A program made the translations under genes and the position numbers. A model generated the notes under the pieces. That model ran no database searches, was not told the origin of the DNA, and worked only from the letters and a program-made list of their open reading frames with translations. Below, one piece after another: positions 1 through 8,976 of a DNA stretch of 64,000 nt. The first letter of the stretch is position 1. Every line of letters starts with the position of its first letter. Origin of the DNA: Aldersonia sp036524855 (GTDB taxonomy: Bacteria; Actinomycetota; Actinomycetes; Mycobacteriales; Mycobacteriaceae); the NCBI GenBank assembly GCA_036524855.1, contig DATDBL010000130.1:62001-126000 (forward strand), read 5' to 3'.

Positions 1-2093
1 CCAAGGGCGTCGAGGTGAGTCACGGTGCAATCGTGAATCAGCTGTCCTGGAAGATCCAGGCGTACGGGCTTGGATCATCCGACGTCTTTCTCCACAAGAC
101 GCCCTTCACCTTCGACGCATCGATGCGCGAGGTGTGGCTGCCGCTGCTGATCGGTGCGCGGATCGTCCTCGCACAACCGGACGGTCATCGCGACAACGAC
201 TACCTGTCGACGTTGATCGAGGCCAACGCCGTCACCGCGACACACTTCGTCCCCTCGATGCTCTCGGTCCTGCTCGACGAGGTGTCACCCGCGGCGGTGC
301 AGAGCCTGCGGACCGTGTTCGTCGGCGGGGAGGCACTGCCCGGCGTCACCGCCGCCCGCGCTCTCGACACGTTCCGCGCGCGGGTCGTCAACGAGTACGG
401 CCCAACCGAGACGGCGGTCACCGTCACCTCACACCTGCTGACCGAATCCGACCGGTCGGCGGTCCCGATCGGGACACCCGTACGCGGTGCCCGAGTCTAC
501 GTGCTCGACGCGCGGCTGCACCCGGTGCCCGACGGCGTCAGCGGTGAACTGTACGTGGGCGGTGCACAACTGGCGCGGGGCTACGCTGCGCGCGGCGATC
601 TGACCGCGGTGCGATTCGTTGCCGATCCGTTCGTTCCCGGTGGCCGGTTGTACCGGACCGGCGATCTCGTGCGCTGGCGTCGTGGGCCTGCCGGCCGAGA
701 ACTGGAATACCTCGGGCGAACGGACTTCCAGGTCCAACTGCGGGGTGTGCGGATCGAACTCGGCGAGGTGGCGGCAGCGCTCGAGACCCATCCGTCGGTG
801 CGTACCGCGGTCGTGACGGCGCAATCGGACGAGGTGCTCGGCGATCGGTTGATCGGCTATGTCGTCCCACGCGCCGCAGTACAGGTCGAGGCGCTGCGGT
901 CCCACCTTGCGGGCCGTCTGCCGGCCTACATGGTGCCGTCGGCGATAGTCGTGCTCGATGCGCTGCCGCTGACGGCGAACGGCAAGCTGGATCGAAAGTC
1001 GTTGCCGGCACCGGAATTCGAATCCCGCCCGTTCCGACCCCCGAGCACGCCGATCGAGCAGCAGGTCGCCGCGGCCTATCGCGAGGTGCTGGGCGCCGAG
1101 TCCGTCGGGCTCGACGACGACTTCTTCGCCCTTGGGGGCCACTCGCTGATGGCCACCCGCGCCGTCGCACGGATGCGGGCGGCAACCGGCGTGGCGGTTC
1201 GGGTGCAGTGGCTGTTCTCGGCGCCCAGTGTTGCCGGCCTCGCCGCGTTGATCGCGGATGCCGCCACCCAGCCGATGGTGACCGACGACGCAGCGGGGCT
1301 GGGTGTTCGGTTGGCGCTGCGGAGCTCGGGGCGCGGCGATCCGCTGTTCTGTGTGCACCCCATGCTCGGGTTGGCCTGGTACTACACCGCGCTGCTGGCG
1401 CAACTGGACGACGAGGTGCCTGTCTACGGACTGCAGTCACCCGTCGTGCTCGAGGCGGACGCGCGGATCGATGCCGTCACCGATCTGGCGGAGCGGTACG
1501 TCGCCGAGATGCGCGCGGTGCAGCCGCACGGACCATATCGGTTGTTGGGCTGGTCGTTCGGGGGCGTGATCGCGCACGCGATCGCGGCCAAGCTGCAGGC
1601 GGCGGGGGAAACGGTTGCCGCGCTGGTGATGATGGACAGCACGCGGTTCACCGATGCGCAGGTGTTCCGGTCGGAATTGCTCGCACAACTCGGCGGGCTC
1701 GGCGTGCAGATCGGCGCGGACGACTCGATCGACGAGCTGACCGCCGAGCAAGCGACGGCGTTGATCGCAGCGTTGCCCACTGATCTCATCGCGCTGACGC
1801 CGGAGCGGGTCCAACGCATGTACGCAAGCGCCGTCCGGTCCTCGGAGCTTTCGCGCCGATATCGGCCCGAGGTGTTCGACGGCGATCTGCTGTACTTCAC
1901 CGCGAGGGACGATCGCGGCGACGCTGCTGCGCCGACCTCCGCCGAGTGGGCCTCGTTCGTCACGGGCCGCGTGATCGACGTCGAGGTTCCGGCGAAGCAC
2001 TCGGAAATGCTCTCCGCCGCGGGTGTGGCCGTCATCGGTCCGCGGCTGGGGGAGCACCTGCGGGCAGGGGCTACCGCGGTGGATCCGAAGTGA
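1..2093 (+). CDS. Non-ribosomal peptide synthetase, C-terminal part (A-PCP-TE), truncated by the window edge
   Basis: The reading frame is open from the first bases and enters inside the adenylation core motif (KGVEVSH), so the start lies outside the window. The adenylation domain follows with FDAS, NEYGPTE, the YRTGD motif and the catalytic lysine in NGKLDRKS. A carrier domain has its phosphopantetheine serine in LGGHSL (about residue 381 of the visible part). A C-terminal thioesterase has GWSFGG (nucleophile near residue 518) and a late histidine in AKHSE. A single final A-PCP-TE arrangement means this is the termination module that releases the product. The exporter genes downstream on the other strand may move the product out. 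The amino acid selected was not derived. Family assignment is sure; the product is unknown. Confidence 0.95.
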   Translation, partial: KGVEVSHGAIVNQLSWKIQAYGLGSSDVFLHKTPFTFDASMREVWLPLLIGARIVLAQPDGHRDNDYLSTLIEANAVTATHFVPSMLSVLLDEVSPAAVQSLRTVFVGGEALPGVTAARALDTFRARVVNEYGPTETAVTVTSHLLTESDRSAVPIGTPVRGARVYVLDARLHPVPDGVSGELYVGGAQLARGYAARGDLTAVRFVADPFVPGGRLYRTGDLVRWRRGPAGRELEYLGRTDFQVQLRGVRIELGEVAAALETHPSVRTAVVTAQSDEVLGDRLIGYVVPRAAVQVEALRSHLAGRLPAYMVPSAIVVLDALPLTANGKLDRKSLPAPEFESRPFRPPSTPIEQQVAAAYREVLGAESVGLDDDFFALGGHSLMATRAVARMRAATGVAVRVQWLFSAPSVAGLAALIADAATQPMVTDDAAGLGVRLALRSSGRGDPLFCVHPMLGLAWYYTALLAQLDDEVPVYGLQSPVVLEADARIDAVTDLAERYVAEMRAVQPHGPYRLLGWSFGGVIAHAIAAKLQAAGETVAALVMMDSTRFTDAQVFRSELLAQLGGLGVQIGADDSIDELTAEQATALIAALPTDLIALTPERVQRMYASAVRSSELSRRYRPEVFDGDLLYFTARDDRGDAAAPTSAEWASFVTGRVIDVEVPAKHSEMLSAAGVAVIGPRLGEHLRAGATAVDPK

Positions 2094-3408
2094 TCGCCCA
2101 CAGCTCGTGATCTGCGACCTTCCTGTCCGGCCGCTCATAGCGCGCCATCACTCCTTCCAGCTGCATGCCACGACGCTGGGCGACCAGGCGCAGGGGCGCG
2201 TCGCCCACCTCGATCGGCATCCAGATCCTGCACATGTCGCATGCCGCAGGCGAGTCGAGCACGAAGTCGACCGCGGCATCGACGATATCCGTCCAGCCGC
2301 TCGACGGGCCGGCGGCCACCCGCAACCGGGCGCTGCGGTTGTACAGCTGGTCGAGGTCGATCCCGCCGACCGCCGCGCCATCGAGTTCGATCGTGAACTC
2401 GAGCGCATCGGACCGAGTGAGGTGCACTCTCTCCAGCATTCGGTCCGACGCCCGTGTGCGGTGACCGGCCGACGGGGCGATCGTCTGTAGCGCTTCCCGA
2501 TCGGCAACCGTGCGGGACCGCACCGTGACCGCACCCACCGACGTCATCCGGGGCCCCAACGTAATCGGCCGACTGCGCGCGAAGCGCCGCAGGCGCTCGG
2601 CAACCGCGGCGGACGCGAGAAACGCGGCGGTGCGCGCAGCCTGCTCGACGGCGGCGAGTGCGTTGCGTGGATCCCACGCGCCGGTCGACCCGGGCGTCGG
2701 ACGTACCCATCGGCCGACAAGGCCGTTTCGCGGCCGCCGCTTAGGCGTTGGCGGAATCGATTGCCCGCCCAGGTGCGCGACGAATCCGCTCGCCGGGGTG
2801 TCGTCTGGCGTCAACGCATACAGCACAAAAGTCTTTCGCACTCCGCCGGCGTCGAAGAAGGACGGCATGGTCGCTTCGTAGTGCATGCCCAACCGCTCGC
2901 AACCCGCGATCGTCGGAAGGTTGTCGGTACTCGTGGCGGCGGTGATTCGTTCCATGCCGAGGATGGTGAAACTCGCGTCGCAGAGGATCGCGGCGGACAC
3001 CGTCGCGACTCCACCACGCGCTGCGTGGGAATCGAGCCAGATGCTGATCTCGGCGGTGGACGCGTTCGGTTCGGCCCAGGTGAGGGCGATCTGGCCCGCG
3101 AATACGCCGTCGACCTCGATGACGAAAGGCAGAATCCGGCCCGCGCGCTGTGCTCTGCGGAAGCCCAGCACGGTGTTGCGCCAGATCTGAGGGGCGTGGC
3201 GTTGCTCCCACGACAGGGTCGACGACGGCGCGAACGGCTCGATCAGTGCGCGGTCTCTGATTCGGACGCGCGCCCATGCTTCGGCGTCGTCGAAGCGGGG
3301 TGGACGCAGCAGCACGGTACGGCCCCGCACCGCGGCGGGCCCGAGTTCGTGGGTGTTTGCGACGCGCCCGCGAATGTCGCGAGCCGATGCCGGCTTCAGC
3401 AATGACAC
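2071..3408 (-). CDS. Tandem GNAT-family N-acetyltransferase (RimJ/RimL type)
   Basis: The protein has 445 residues, about twice the usual GNAT length. The N-terminal half (roughly 20-200) reads as a RimJ/RimL-type acetyltransferase: RTVLLRPPRFDDAEAW, a central FAGQIALTW strand, then the late asparagine/cysteine region and the YEATMPSFF strand. The C-terminal half (roughly 285-440) repeats the fold more weakly (VRSRTVADREAL, AVGGIDLDQLYN, GMQLEGVMARYE). The start is a GTG preceded by a G-rich stretch. Its 3' end overlaps the NRPS 3' end by 23 bases in convergent orientation. Such enzymes acetylate protein N-termini or small amines; the substrate here is unknown. The second domain looks degenerate, so catalysis may sit only in the first. 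Confidence 0.75.
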   Translation of the reverse strand: MSLLKPASARDIRGRVANTHELGPAAVRGRTVLLRPPRFDDAEAWARVRIRDRALIEPFAPSSTLSWEQRHAPQIWRNTVLGFRRAQRAGRILPFVIEVDGVFAGQIALTWAEPNASTAEISIWLDSHAARGGVATVSAAILCDASFTILGMERITAATSTDNLPTIAGCERLGMHYEATMPSFFDAGGVRKTFVLYALTPDDTPASGFVAHLGGQSIPPTPKRRPRNGLVGRWVRPTPGSTGAWDPRNALAAVEQAARTAAFLASAAVAERLRRFARSRPITLGPRMTSVGAVTVRSRTVADREALQTIAPSAGHRTRASDRMLERVHLTRSDALEFTIELDGAAVGGIDLDQLYNRSARLRVAAGPSSGWTDIVDAAVDFVLDSPAACDMCRIWMPIEVGDAPLRLVAQRRGMQLEGVMARYERPDRKVADHELWAITSDPPR

Positions 3409-3460
3409 TGTGTCAGCCCCCTGTGTTCAGTCGTGATCGACCACGCGGATAGATGTGCGG

Positions 3461-4300
3461 TCAGGCGTATTCGCAGTATCGGCGGTAGCCGCGTATGGCC
3501 GGGAAGGCGAAGACGATTACCAGGCCGAACGTCCAGGCCAGCGTTTTCGTCAGTGGAACCGCAATCGGTCCGCCGAGCGCGAGTGCCTTCATCGCGTCGA
3601 TCGCACACGACATCGGTTGATTGGCCACGATGCTCTGCAACCAGGTGGGATAGGCGAACACCGGGACGAATCCGGTGTTGAAGAACATGAGCAATGTCGT
3701 CACGAGTCCCACCGCCTCGACGATCGGTATCTCGGTCCGTAGCGTCGCGAGGCTCGAAACGAACACCGTGAAACCCATCCCGAACAGCACCGGCAGGAGT
3801 ACGAATGCCACAGCGGCGAGAAAGCCCTCATGAAACCGGAACCCCAGCGCGAATCCCACTGCGACGATGAAGAGTGTCGTCACGACCACCCTGGCCGCGT
3901 CCGCCATGAGCCGCCCGACGAGCGGGGCGGCCCGATGAACCGGAAGGGTCTGAACGCGACTGGCGAAGCCCTCCCTCAGTTCGCGCTTGAGGTGCAGGGC
4001 GCTCACGGTGGCACCCGACATCGCACCGACCAGCGTGATCATCGCGACGTACCCGTAGATGCTCGGCACGCCGGTGGCGGCTGTCACCGAGTCACCGAGC
4101 ACGATACGGAACATGATCAACGTGAGGGCCGGCAGGACCAACGCCTGGCTCGCGGTGAGCCGGTCGCGAACGAACCCGAGTACCAGGCGCCGGCCGAGCA
4201 GCAGACTGTCGCCGAGGAGCGCCGCGAGCGAGTTCTCCGGTCGCACCCTGGTCGGGACCGGCAGCTCGCCTACGGTCCGCGGGGCGTTCGCGCGCGTCAC
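3461..4300 (-). CDS. ABC-2 type exporter permease (DrrB/DrrC-like), third gene of exporter operon
   Basis: This 279-residue protein is an integral membrane subunit of an ABC-2 exporter. About six hydrophobic segments are visible (for example around LVLPALTLIMFRIVLG, VVTTLFIVAVGFALGF and a C-terminal FGLVIVFAFPAI), and the family signature region appears as FFNTGFVPVFAYPTW followed by VANQPMS. The GTG start at 4300 overlaps the stop of the preceding permease by four bases (GTGA), which decides the start: the frame stays open far upstream but that part is antisense-free shadow. It should pair with the neighbouring permease and the ATPase to form a DrrABC-like pump, probably for the product of the adjacent NRPS or for a lipid. 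Substrate is inference. Confidence 0.88.
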   Translation of the reverse strand: MTRANAPRTVGELPVPTRVRPENSLAALLGDSLLLGRRLVLGFVRDRLTASQALVLPALTLIMFRIVLGDSVTAATGVPSIYGYVAMITLVGAMSGATVSALHLKRELREGFASRVQTLPVHRAAPLVGRLMADAARVVVTTLFIVAVGFALGFRFHEGFLAAVAFVLLPVLFGMGFTVFVSSLATLRTEIPIVEAVGLVTTLLMFFNTGFVPVFAYPTWLQSIVANQPMSCAIDAMKALALGGPIAVPLTKTLAWTFGLVIVFAFPAIRGYRRYCEYA

Positions 4301-5151
4301 TCGCGACGTCCGCTCGCCCAGATTGCCAAGGGTGCAAAGACCACCAGGAACCCGGTCAGCCACAGTAGCGAGGGGAAGAGGGTGTGAAACGACACACCGT
4401 CGCCGGCCATCTGCTGCATCGACAGGCTGAACTGGGAGATGGGCTGATTCCGTACGAACGGACGAATCCAGGACGGAAAGCCGGACTCGGGCATGAAGCC
4501 CGTCGAGAGCATGCCCAGAATGACGGTCGGCAGCGTCAGCATCTGACTCACCGCCTGCGGGTTGCGGACCAGACTGCCGAGCGCATCGGCGCCGAGCGAA
4601 GTGATCGTCGCGAACGAGAGTGCGAACACACAGAACAGCACCGATTGGCCGAGCCCGCCCTGGAGCCGGAATCCGATGATGTAGCCGAGGCACAGTGCGC
4701 TGACGAGACTCACGATCGATCGGACGAAGCCGCTCGTCATTCGCGCCCCGAGCGGCACCAGTGGCGGAATCGGCATCGTCTGCAGCCTCGACGTCAGGCC
4801 CTTGGTGGCGTCGTCGGCGGCGTACAGTCCCGCAGACATCATCGTGAACGCCATTGTCTGCAGCACGATCACCGGCATCACGAACTGCGCGTAGTCGATC
4901 CCCTTCGTGCCCATGACGAACTTCAGGGGCAGGTAGAACCCGAGCGTGTAGATGACCGCAGAGGCAAATGCCGCACCGATCGCCCCGTTCTTGATGTTCA
5001 CGCGCACCAGACGCGACGACAGTGCCCGCCACTGCGCGAACCAGGTCGGTCGGACCAGTCGGTGGCGGCCGTCGCGATTCCAGATCTCCAACATGCGGGC
5101 CGTCGCCAGGTCCGTGGATCGGTCGACCCGCTGCGCTGTGGTGTCCGTCAT
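4297..5151 (-). CDS. ABC-2 type exporter permease (DrrB-like), second gene of exporter operon
   Basis: This 284-residue membrane subunit starts with a soluble stretch (MTDTTAQRVDRS) and then shows about six membrane segments, with the ABC-2 region GMLSTGFMPESGFPSW and VRNQPIS close to the C-terminus. The ATG at 5151 overlaps the TGA of the upstream ATPase gene by four bases and the downstream permease starts in its own stop codon, so all three genes are translationally coupled. The two permeases are clearly related but not identical, suggesting a heterodimeric membrane part. Family function: export of drugs, glycolipids or peptides powered by the DrrA-like ATPase. Confidence 0.88.
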   Translation of the reverse strand: MTDTTAQRVDRSTDLATARMLEIWNRDGRHRLVRPTWFAQWRALSSRLVRVNIKNGAIGAAFASAVIYTLGFYLPLKFVMGTKGIDYAQFVMPVIVLQTMAFTMMSAGLYAADDATKGLTSRLQTMPIPPLVPLGARMTSGFVRSIVSLVSALCLGYIIGFRLQGGLGQSVLFCVFALSFATITSLGADALGSLVRNPQAVSQMLTLPTVILGMLSTGFMPESGFPSWIRPFVRNQPISQFSLSMQQMAGDGVSFHTLFPSLLWLTGFLVVFAPLAIWASGRRE

Positions 5152-6131
5152 CGCGTGGGTCCGTGGTGTCCGGTGATCGCGAGGAATACGTCGTCGAGCG
5201 AGGGTCGGCGCAACCCGACATCCGCAAGAGCGATGCCGGCCTGATCCAGGCGCCGCACCGCGGCGGCCAGTGTTGCGGGACCGTCCGGTGCCGGAATGGA
5301 GAGCTTCTCGAGACCGGATTGTTTGGCCTCTTCCACGACGTCGGCCGGGACGAGGTCGCCGAGCGCGTCCACGGCGGCGGGAAGCTGCGCGGCGTAGAGC
5401 GGGGTGACCTCGCAATACGAGTTGCCTGCACGCGATTTGAGTTCGTCGGGGGTGCCCTCCGCGATTACGGTCCCGCGGTCGATGACGATGATCCGGTCGC
5501 TGAGCACGTCGGCTTCCTCGAGGTATTGCGTCGTCAGGAGGACCGTGATGCCGAGTTCTTTCAAGGCGAGTACCAGCGACCACACCGCCTGCCTGCTGCG
5601 GGGGTCGAGGCCAGTCGTCGGTTCGTCCAGGAACACCACTGCCGGGCGCACCACCAACCCACAGGCCAGGTCGACCCGTCGGCGCATCCCACCCGAGTAC
5701 CCCTTGACGGGTCTGGTGGCCGCCTCGGTCAGGTCGAACTCGGCGAGTAGATCATCGGCTCGGACGCGGGCGGCCCGCTTGTCGAGGCCCATCAACCGGC
5801 CGAACAACTCCAGGTTCTCGCGTGCCGAAAGGGTCTCGTCGAGCGCGGCGTACTGGCCGGTCATCATGATCGAGCGCCGGACTCCGGCCGGGTCCGAAAT
5901 CACGTCGTGTCCGGCAACGGTTGCCGTGCCGGAGTCCGGCCGAGTCAGCGTCGACAAGACCTTGACCGCCGTCGTCTTGCCGGCCCCGTTCGGCCCCAGG
6001 ATGCCCAGCACAGTGCCCGATTCGGCTTCGAAACTCACCCCACGAAGGGCCTGCACCGTGCCGAACGACTTGTGGACCTCGTTGACCGTTACCGTCGCGT
6101 CACCGGTGGTCGAGGACGCTCGACTCCGCAT
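5148..6131 (-). CDS. ABC exporter ATP-binding protein (DrrA-like), first gene of exporter operon
   Basis: A 327-residue ATPase with Walker A GPNGAGKT, signature YSGGMRRR, Walker B VVFLDEPTTG and switch region TTQYLEEAD; the C-terminal 90 residues match the DrrA-type extension ending in RRPSLDDVFLAITG. The frame is open for another 145 codons upstream, but the ATG at 6131 is chosen because GGAGAG lies at a suitable distance and the family begins just before the TVNEVHKSFG strand; a GTG fifteen bases upstream is possible. It energises the two coupled permeases that follow. Proximity to an NRPS end and a mycolyltransferase suggests export of a peptide or cell-envelope lipid, which is inference. 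Confidence 0.93.
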   Translation of the reverse strand: MRSRASSTTGDATVTVNEVHKSFGTVQALRGVSFEAESGTVLGILGPNGAGKTTAVKVLSTLTRPDSGTATVAGHDVISDPAGVRRSIMMTGQYAALDETLSARENLELFGRLMGLDKRAARVRADDLLAEFDLTEAATRPVKGYSGGMRRRVDLACGLVVRPAVVFLDEPTTGLDPRSRQAVWSLVLALKELGITVLLTTQYLEEADVLSDRIIVIDRGTVIAEGTPDELKSRAGNSYCEVTPLYAAQLPAAVDALGDLVPADVVEEAKQSGLEKLSIPAPDGPATLAAAVRRLDQAGIALADVGLRRPSLDDVFLAITGHHGPTR

Positions 6132-6153
6132 CAACCAACTCTCCACAGTGCTC

Positions 6154-6187
6154 GGACGGTTCGGGGGTTCGGACGGTTCGGGGGTTC
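6154..6187. repeat. Two tandem 17-bp repeats upstream of the exporter operon
   Basis: The unit GGACGGTTCGGGGGTTC occurs twice head to tail, starting 22 bases upstream of the chosen start of the DrrA-like gene and within the 248-bp divergent gap to the mycolyltransferase gene. Two half-sites on the same helix face spacing would suit a regulator or could simply be slippage. No known operator is recognised. Confidence 0.6.
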
Positions 6188-6379
6188 GGTGTTGATCTCG
6201 GTGGGTCCCCAGGATGTTACCTGTGCCCAACTTCGCTCCGGTTCTTGCGATCGCATCACAAGCGGCCCGCCCAGGCTCGTCGCTGCGCGATGGATCTGTA
6301 ACATTTGCGGGGCGATGCCCGACACCGAACCGTACAGACGGATACGGTTGCAGACCGGGAGAAAGGGCCGTCACACCCC

Positions 6380-7399
6380 ATGCGCCGAACAAGCACGATC
6401 GTCCGGAGTGGTCTCGTCGCGCTCGCGATGCTGGCCGCGATGTTACTGGTGCCCTCCGTGGGCTCGGTGTCCGCCGCGCCCGCAGACGGTTCCTACATCG
6501 CGTCCGTGGAGGATGTCGGCCCACAGGAGCAGCGAATCTATGTCTACTCGGCCGCAATGGACACACAGATCGAGCTGGTCGTGTGGCGCCCGGCCGACAC
6601 CTCCACGCCTGCGCCGATCCTCTACCTGCTCAACGGCGCCGGCGGCGGCGAGGACGCCGCGTCCTGGACAGCGCAGACGCACGCGCAGGACTTCTTCAAG
6701 AACAAGCACGTCAACGTCGTGATGCCGATCGGCGGCAAGTGGAGCTATTACACCGACTGGCGAAACCCGGATCCGGTGCTCGGGGTCAACAAGTGGCGCA
6801 CCTTCCTCACCGAGGAGATTCCGCCGCTGCTCGACGCGCAACTCGGCTCGACAGGGGTCAACACGCTCGCCGGTCTGTCGTCGTCGGGCACGTCGGTGCT
6901 GCAGCTCGCGATCGGCGCACCGGGTCTCTACCGCGGCGTCGCCGCGTACAGCGGCTGCGCGCAGACCTCCGACCCGATCGGGCAGCGCTACGTCCGGATC
7001 GCGGTCGATGTGTGGGGTCAAGGGAACGCCGACAACATGTGGGGTCCGAATTCGGATCCGGAGTGGGCCGCCAACGACCCCTATTTGCACGCAGAGGGAC
7101 TGCGCGGGTTGGCGCTCTTCATCTCCAACGGCAGCGGCCTGCCGGGCCCGCACGACACGCTGACCGATCCCAGGATCGACGGCAACGGTCCCAAGCTGGC
7201 AAACCAGATCATCGTCGGCGGGATCATCGAGGCCGCCACCAACTACTGCACGTACAACCTGCAGCACCGGTTGAACGAACTCGGCATCCCGGCGACCTAC
7301 AGCTTCCGCGACACCGGGACGCACAGCTGGGGCTACTGGGAGGACGACCTGCACCAGTCGTGGCCGATGCTCGCCGAAGCCATGAATATCCCCGCATAG
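6380..7399 (+). CDS. Secreted mycolyltransferase (antigen 85/esterase D family)
   Basis: 339 residues from the ATG at 6380, which opens a classic signal peptide (MRRTSTIVRSG, a hydrophobic core, probable cleavage after VSA near residue 32). An upstream in-frame ATG would put 25 polar residues before the signal and is rejected. The alpha/beta-hydrolase features of the Ag85 family are present: nucleophile in LAGLSSSG (about Ser167), and the catalytic histidine in GTHSWGYW (about residue 315). These enzymes transfer mycolic acids between trehalose mycolates and onto arabinogalactan outside the membrane, so the gene supports a mycolic-acid envelope. It is divergent from the exporter operon and convergent with the aldehyde dehydrogenase gene. 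Confidence 0.92.
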   Translation: MRRTSTIVRSGLVALAMLAAMLLVPSVGSVSAAPADGSYIASVEDVGPQEQRIYVYSAAMDTQIELVVWRPADTSTPAPILYLLNGAGGGEDAASWTAQTHAQDFFKNKHVNVVMPIGGKWSYYTDWRNPDPVLGVNKWRTFLTEEIPPLLDAQLGSTGVNTLAGLSSSGTSVLQLAIGAPGLYRGVAAYSGCAQTSDPIGQRYVRIAVDVWGQGNADNMWGPNSDPEWAANDPYLHAEGLRGLALFISNGSGLPGPHDTLTDPRIDGNGPKLANQIIVGGIIEAATNYCTYNLQHRLNELGIPATYSFRDTGTHSWGYWEDDLHQSWPMLAEAMNIPA

Positions 7400-7444
7400 C
7401 GCGTAGCGCCGGCACCTACATTCGTCTCGGATGGGCGGGTTGGC

Positions 7445-8962
7445 TCAGCGGTGGCGGCCGTGGCGCAGCGTGGTGATCCGCTTGATCACCGCGACGGTGG
7501 CAGACTTGCGGCCGAAGGAGAGCAGCGCCATCCCGGGCAGGGCGAAGCGCTGGCGGGCGATCGCGTGCGGGTAGGTGAACTCACGCAGGCCGTCGGCGCC
7601 GTGGATGCGGCCGAAGCCGGACGCGCCGACCCCGCCGAACGGCAGCGCGGAGATCGCGGCGAAGGACAGCACGCCGTTCACCGATGTCGCCCCGGCGCGC
7701 AGGCGGCGCGCGATCGCCATGCCCTGCGCCTTGGAGAACACGGCGGAGGCCAGGCCGTACGGCGTCGAGTTCGCCAGGTCGACGGCCTCGTCGACCGACT
7801 TCACCGCGCGCACCGTCACCGTCGGCCCGAACGTCTCCTCGGTCACCGCGAGCGAGTCCTCGGGGGTGTCGACGAGCACGACCGGCTCGATGAACGGCCC
7901 CTTGATCGAGTCCGGTCCGCCGACGAGCGCGCGGCCACCGGTCGCCAGCGCGTCCTCGACGTGCCGGCGTACTACGTCGATCTGCGCCGGCATCGTCATC
8001 GGTCCGTAGGCGGCAGGATGGGCGGAGCCCGGCTTCACGTCGCGCAGCTTCGCCTGCAACTCGGTGAGGAACTGCGCGTAGACCGGCTCCTCGACGTAGA
8101 CGCGTTCGGTGCCGATGCAGGTCTGCCCGCTATTGGACACCGCCGCCCACGCGATCGCGTCCGCCGCGGCGGCAACGTCGGCGTCGGCGGCGACGATCGC
8201 CGGGTCCTTGCCGCCGCACTCGAGCACCACCGGCGTCATCCGCTCGGCGGCCGCGGCCATGATCTTCTTGCCCGTCGGGGTCGATCCGGTGAAGGCGATC
8301 TTGTCGATGTCGGCGGTGACGAGCGCCGCGCCGGTCGCGCCGCAGCCGACGACCGTCGAGAGGATCGCCGGCGGCAGTTCCGGGTTCGCGTGGGCGAACG
8401 CCTCGGCGTAGTAGCGCCCGATCGCGGGCGTGAACTCGCTGGGCTTGAACACGACGGTGTTGCCGGCCGCGAGCGCGTACGCGATCGACCCGTTCGGCGT
8501 GTACAGCGGGTAGTTCCACGGCCCGATCACGCCGACGACGCCGAACGCGCGGCGCTCGATGATCGCCTCGTGATTGGCCATGAGCATTCCCGGCGACACC
8601 TTCTCCGGGCCGAGCACCTTCTTGGCGTGCCGCGCGGCCCAGTCGATGTGTTCGAGCATGAGCATGATCTCGAGGAACGCGTCCTCGAGCGGTTTGCCGT
8701 TCTCGCGGTGCACGAGCGCGCCGAGTTCCTCGGCGTGGTTGATCAGTTCCGACTTCCAGCGCAGCAGCGCCATCCGGCGGCCGTCGAAGCCGAGGTCGCG
8801 CCAGATCGGCAGCGCCGCCCGGGCGCGTGCCACGGCTGCGGTGACCGCGTCGGCGTCGTCGATCGGCAGTTCGACCACGACGTCGCCGTTCGCCGGGTCG
8901 ACGGAGGTCAGGGTGGTCGGCGCGACGTCGAATGGACGCGGCGCGGTGGATGCCTCGGTCAT
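7445..8962 (-). CDS. NAD(P)-dependent aldehyde dehydrogenase
   Basis: 505 residues, the normal size for the ALDH superfamily. Key residues: PWNYPLY for cofactor and substrate binding, FTGSTPTGKK, catalytic glutamate in VLECGGKDPA, catalytic cysteine in NSGQTCIG, and the C-terminal LPFGGVGASGFGR. A short hydrophobic C-terminal segment (FALPGMALLSF) recalls class 3 fatty aldehyde dehydrogenases that touch membranes. The ATG at 8962 follows the TetR stop by 14 bases, so the two are almost surely co-transcribed. With the crotonase and acyl-CoA ligase on the other strand this suggests oxidation of a fatty or other hydrophobic aldehyde to an acid that is then activated. Substrate is inferred. Confidence 0.9.
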   Translation of the reverse strand: MTEASTAPRPFDVAPTTLTSVDPANGDVVVELPIDDADAVTAAVARARAALPIWRDLGFDGRRMALLRWKSELINHAEELGALVHRENGKPLEDAFLEIMLMLEHIDWAARHAKKVLGPEKVSPGMLMANHEAIIERRAFGVVGVIGPWNYPLYTPNGSIAYALAAGNTVVFKPSEFTPAIGRYYAEAFAHANPELPPAILSTVVGCGATGAALVTADIDKIAFTGSTPTGKKIMAAAAERMTPVVLECGGKDPAIVAADADVAAAADAIAWAAVSNSGQTCIGTERVYVEEPVYAQFLTELQAKLRDVKPGSAHPAAYGPMTMPAQIDVVRRHVEDALATGGRALVGGPDSIKGPFIEPVVLVDTPEDSLAVTEETFGPTVTVRAVKSVDEAVDLANSTPYGLASAVFSKAQGMAIARRLRAGATSVNGVLSFAAISALPFGGVGASGFGRIHGADGLREFTYPHAIARQRFALPGMALLSFGRKSATVAVIKRITTLRHGRHR

Positions 8963-8976
8963 GGGTTCCTCACTCG

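Noticed and set aside
429..1440. Large minus-strand frames opposite the NRPS
   Set aside because: Arg/Pro/His-rich shadow translations with no domain; the plus-strand NRPS motifs are unambiguous.
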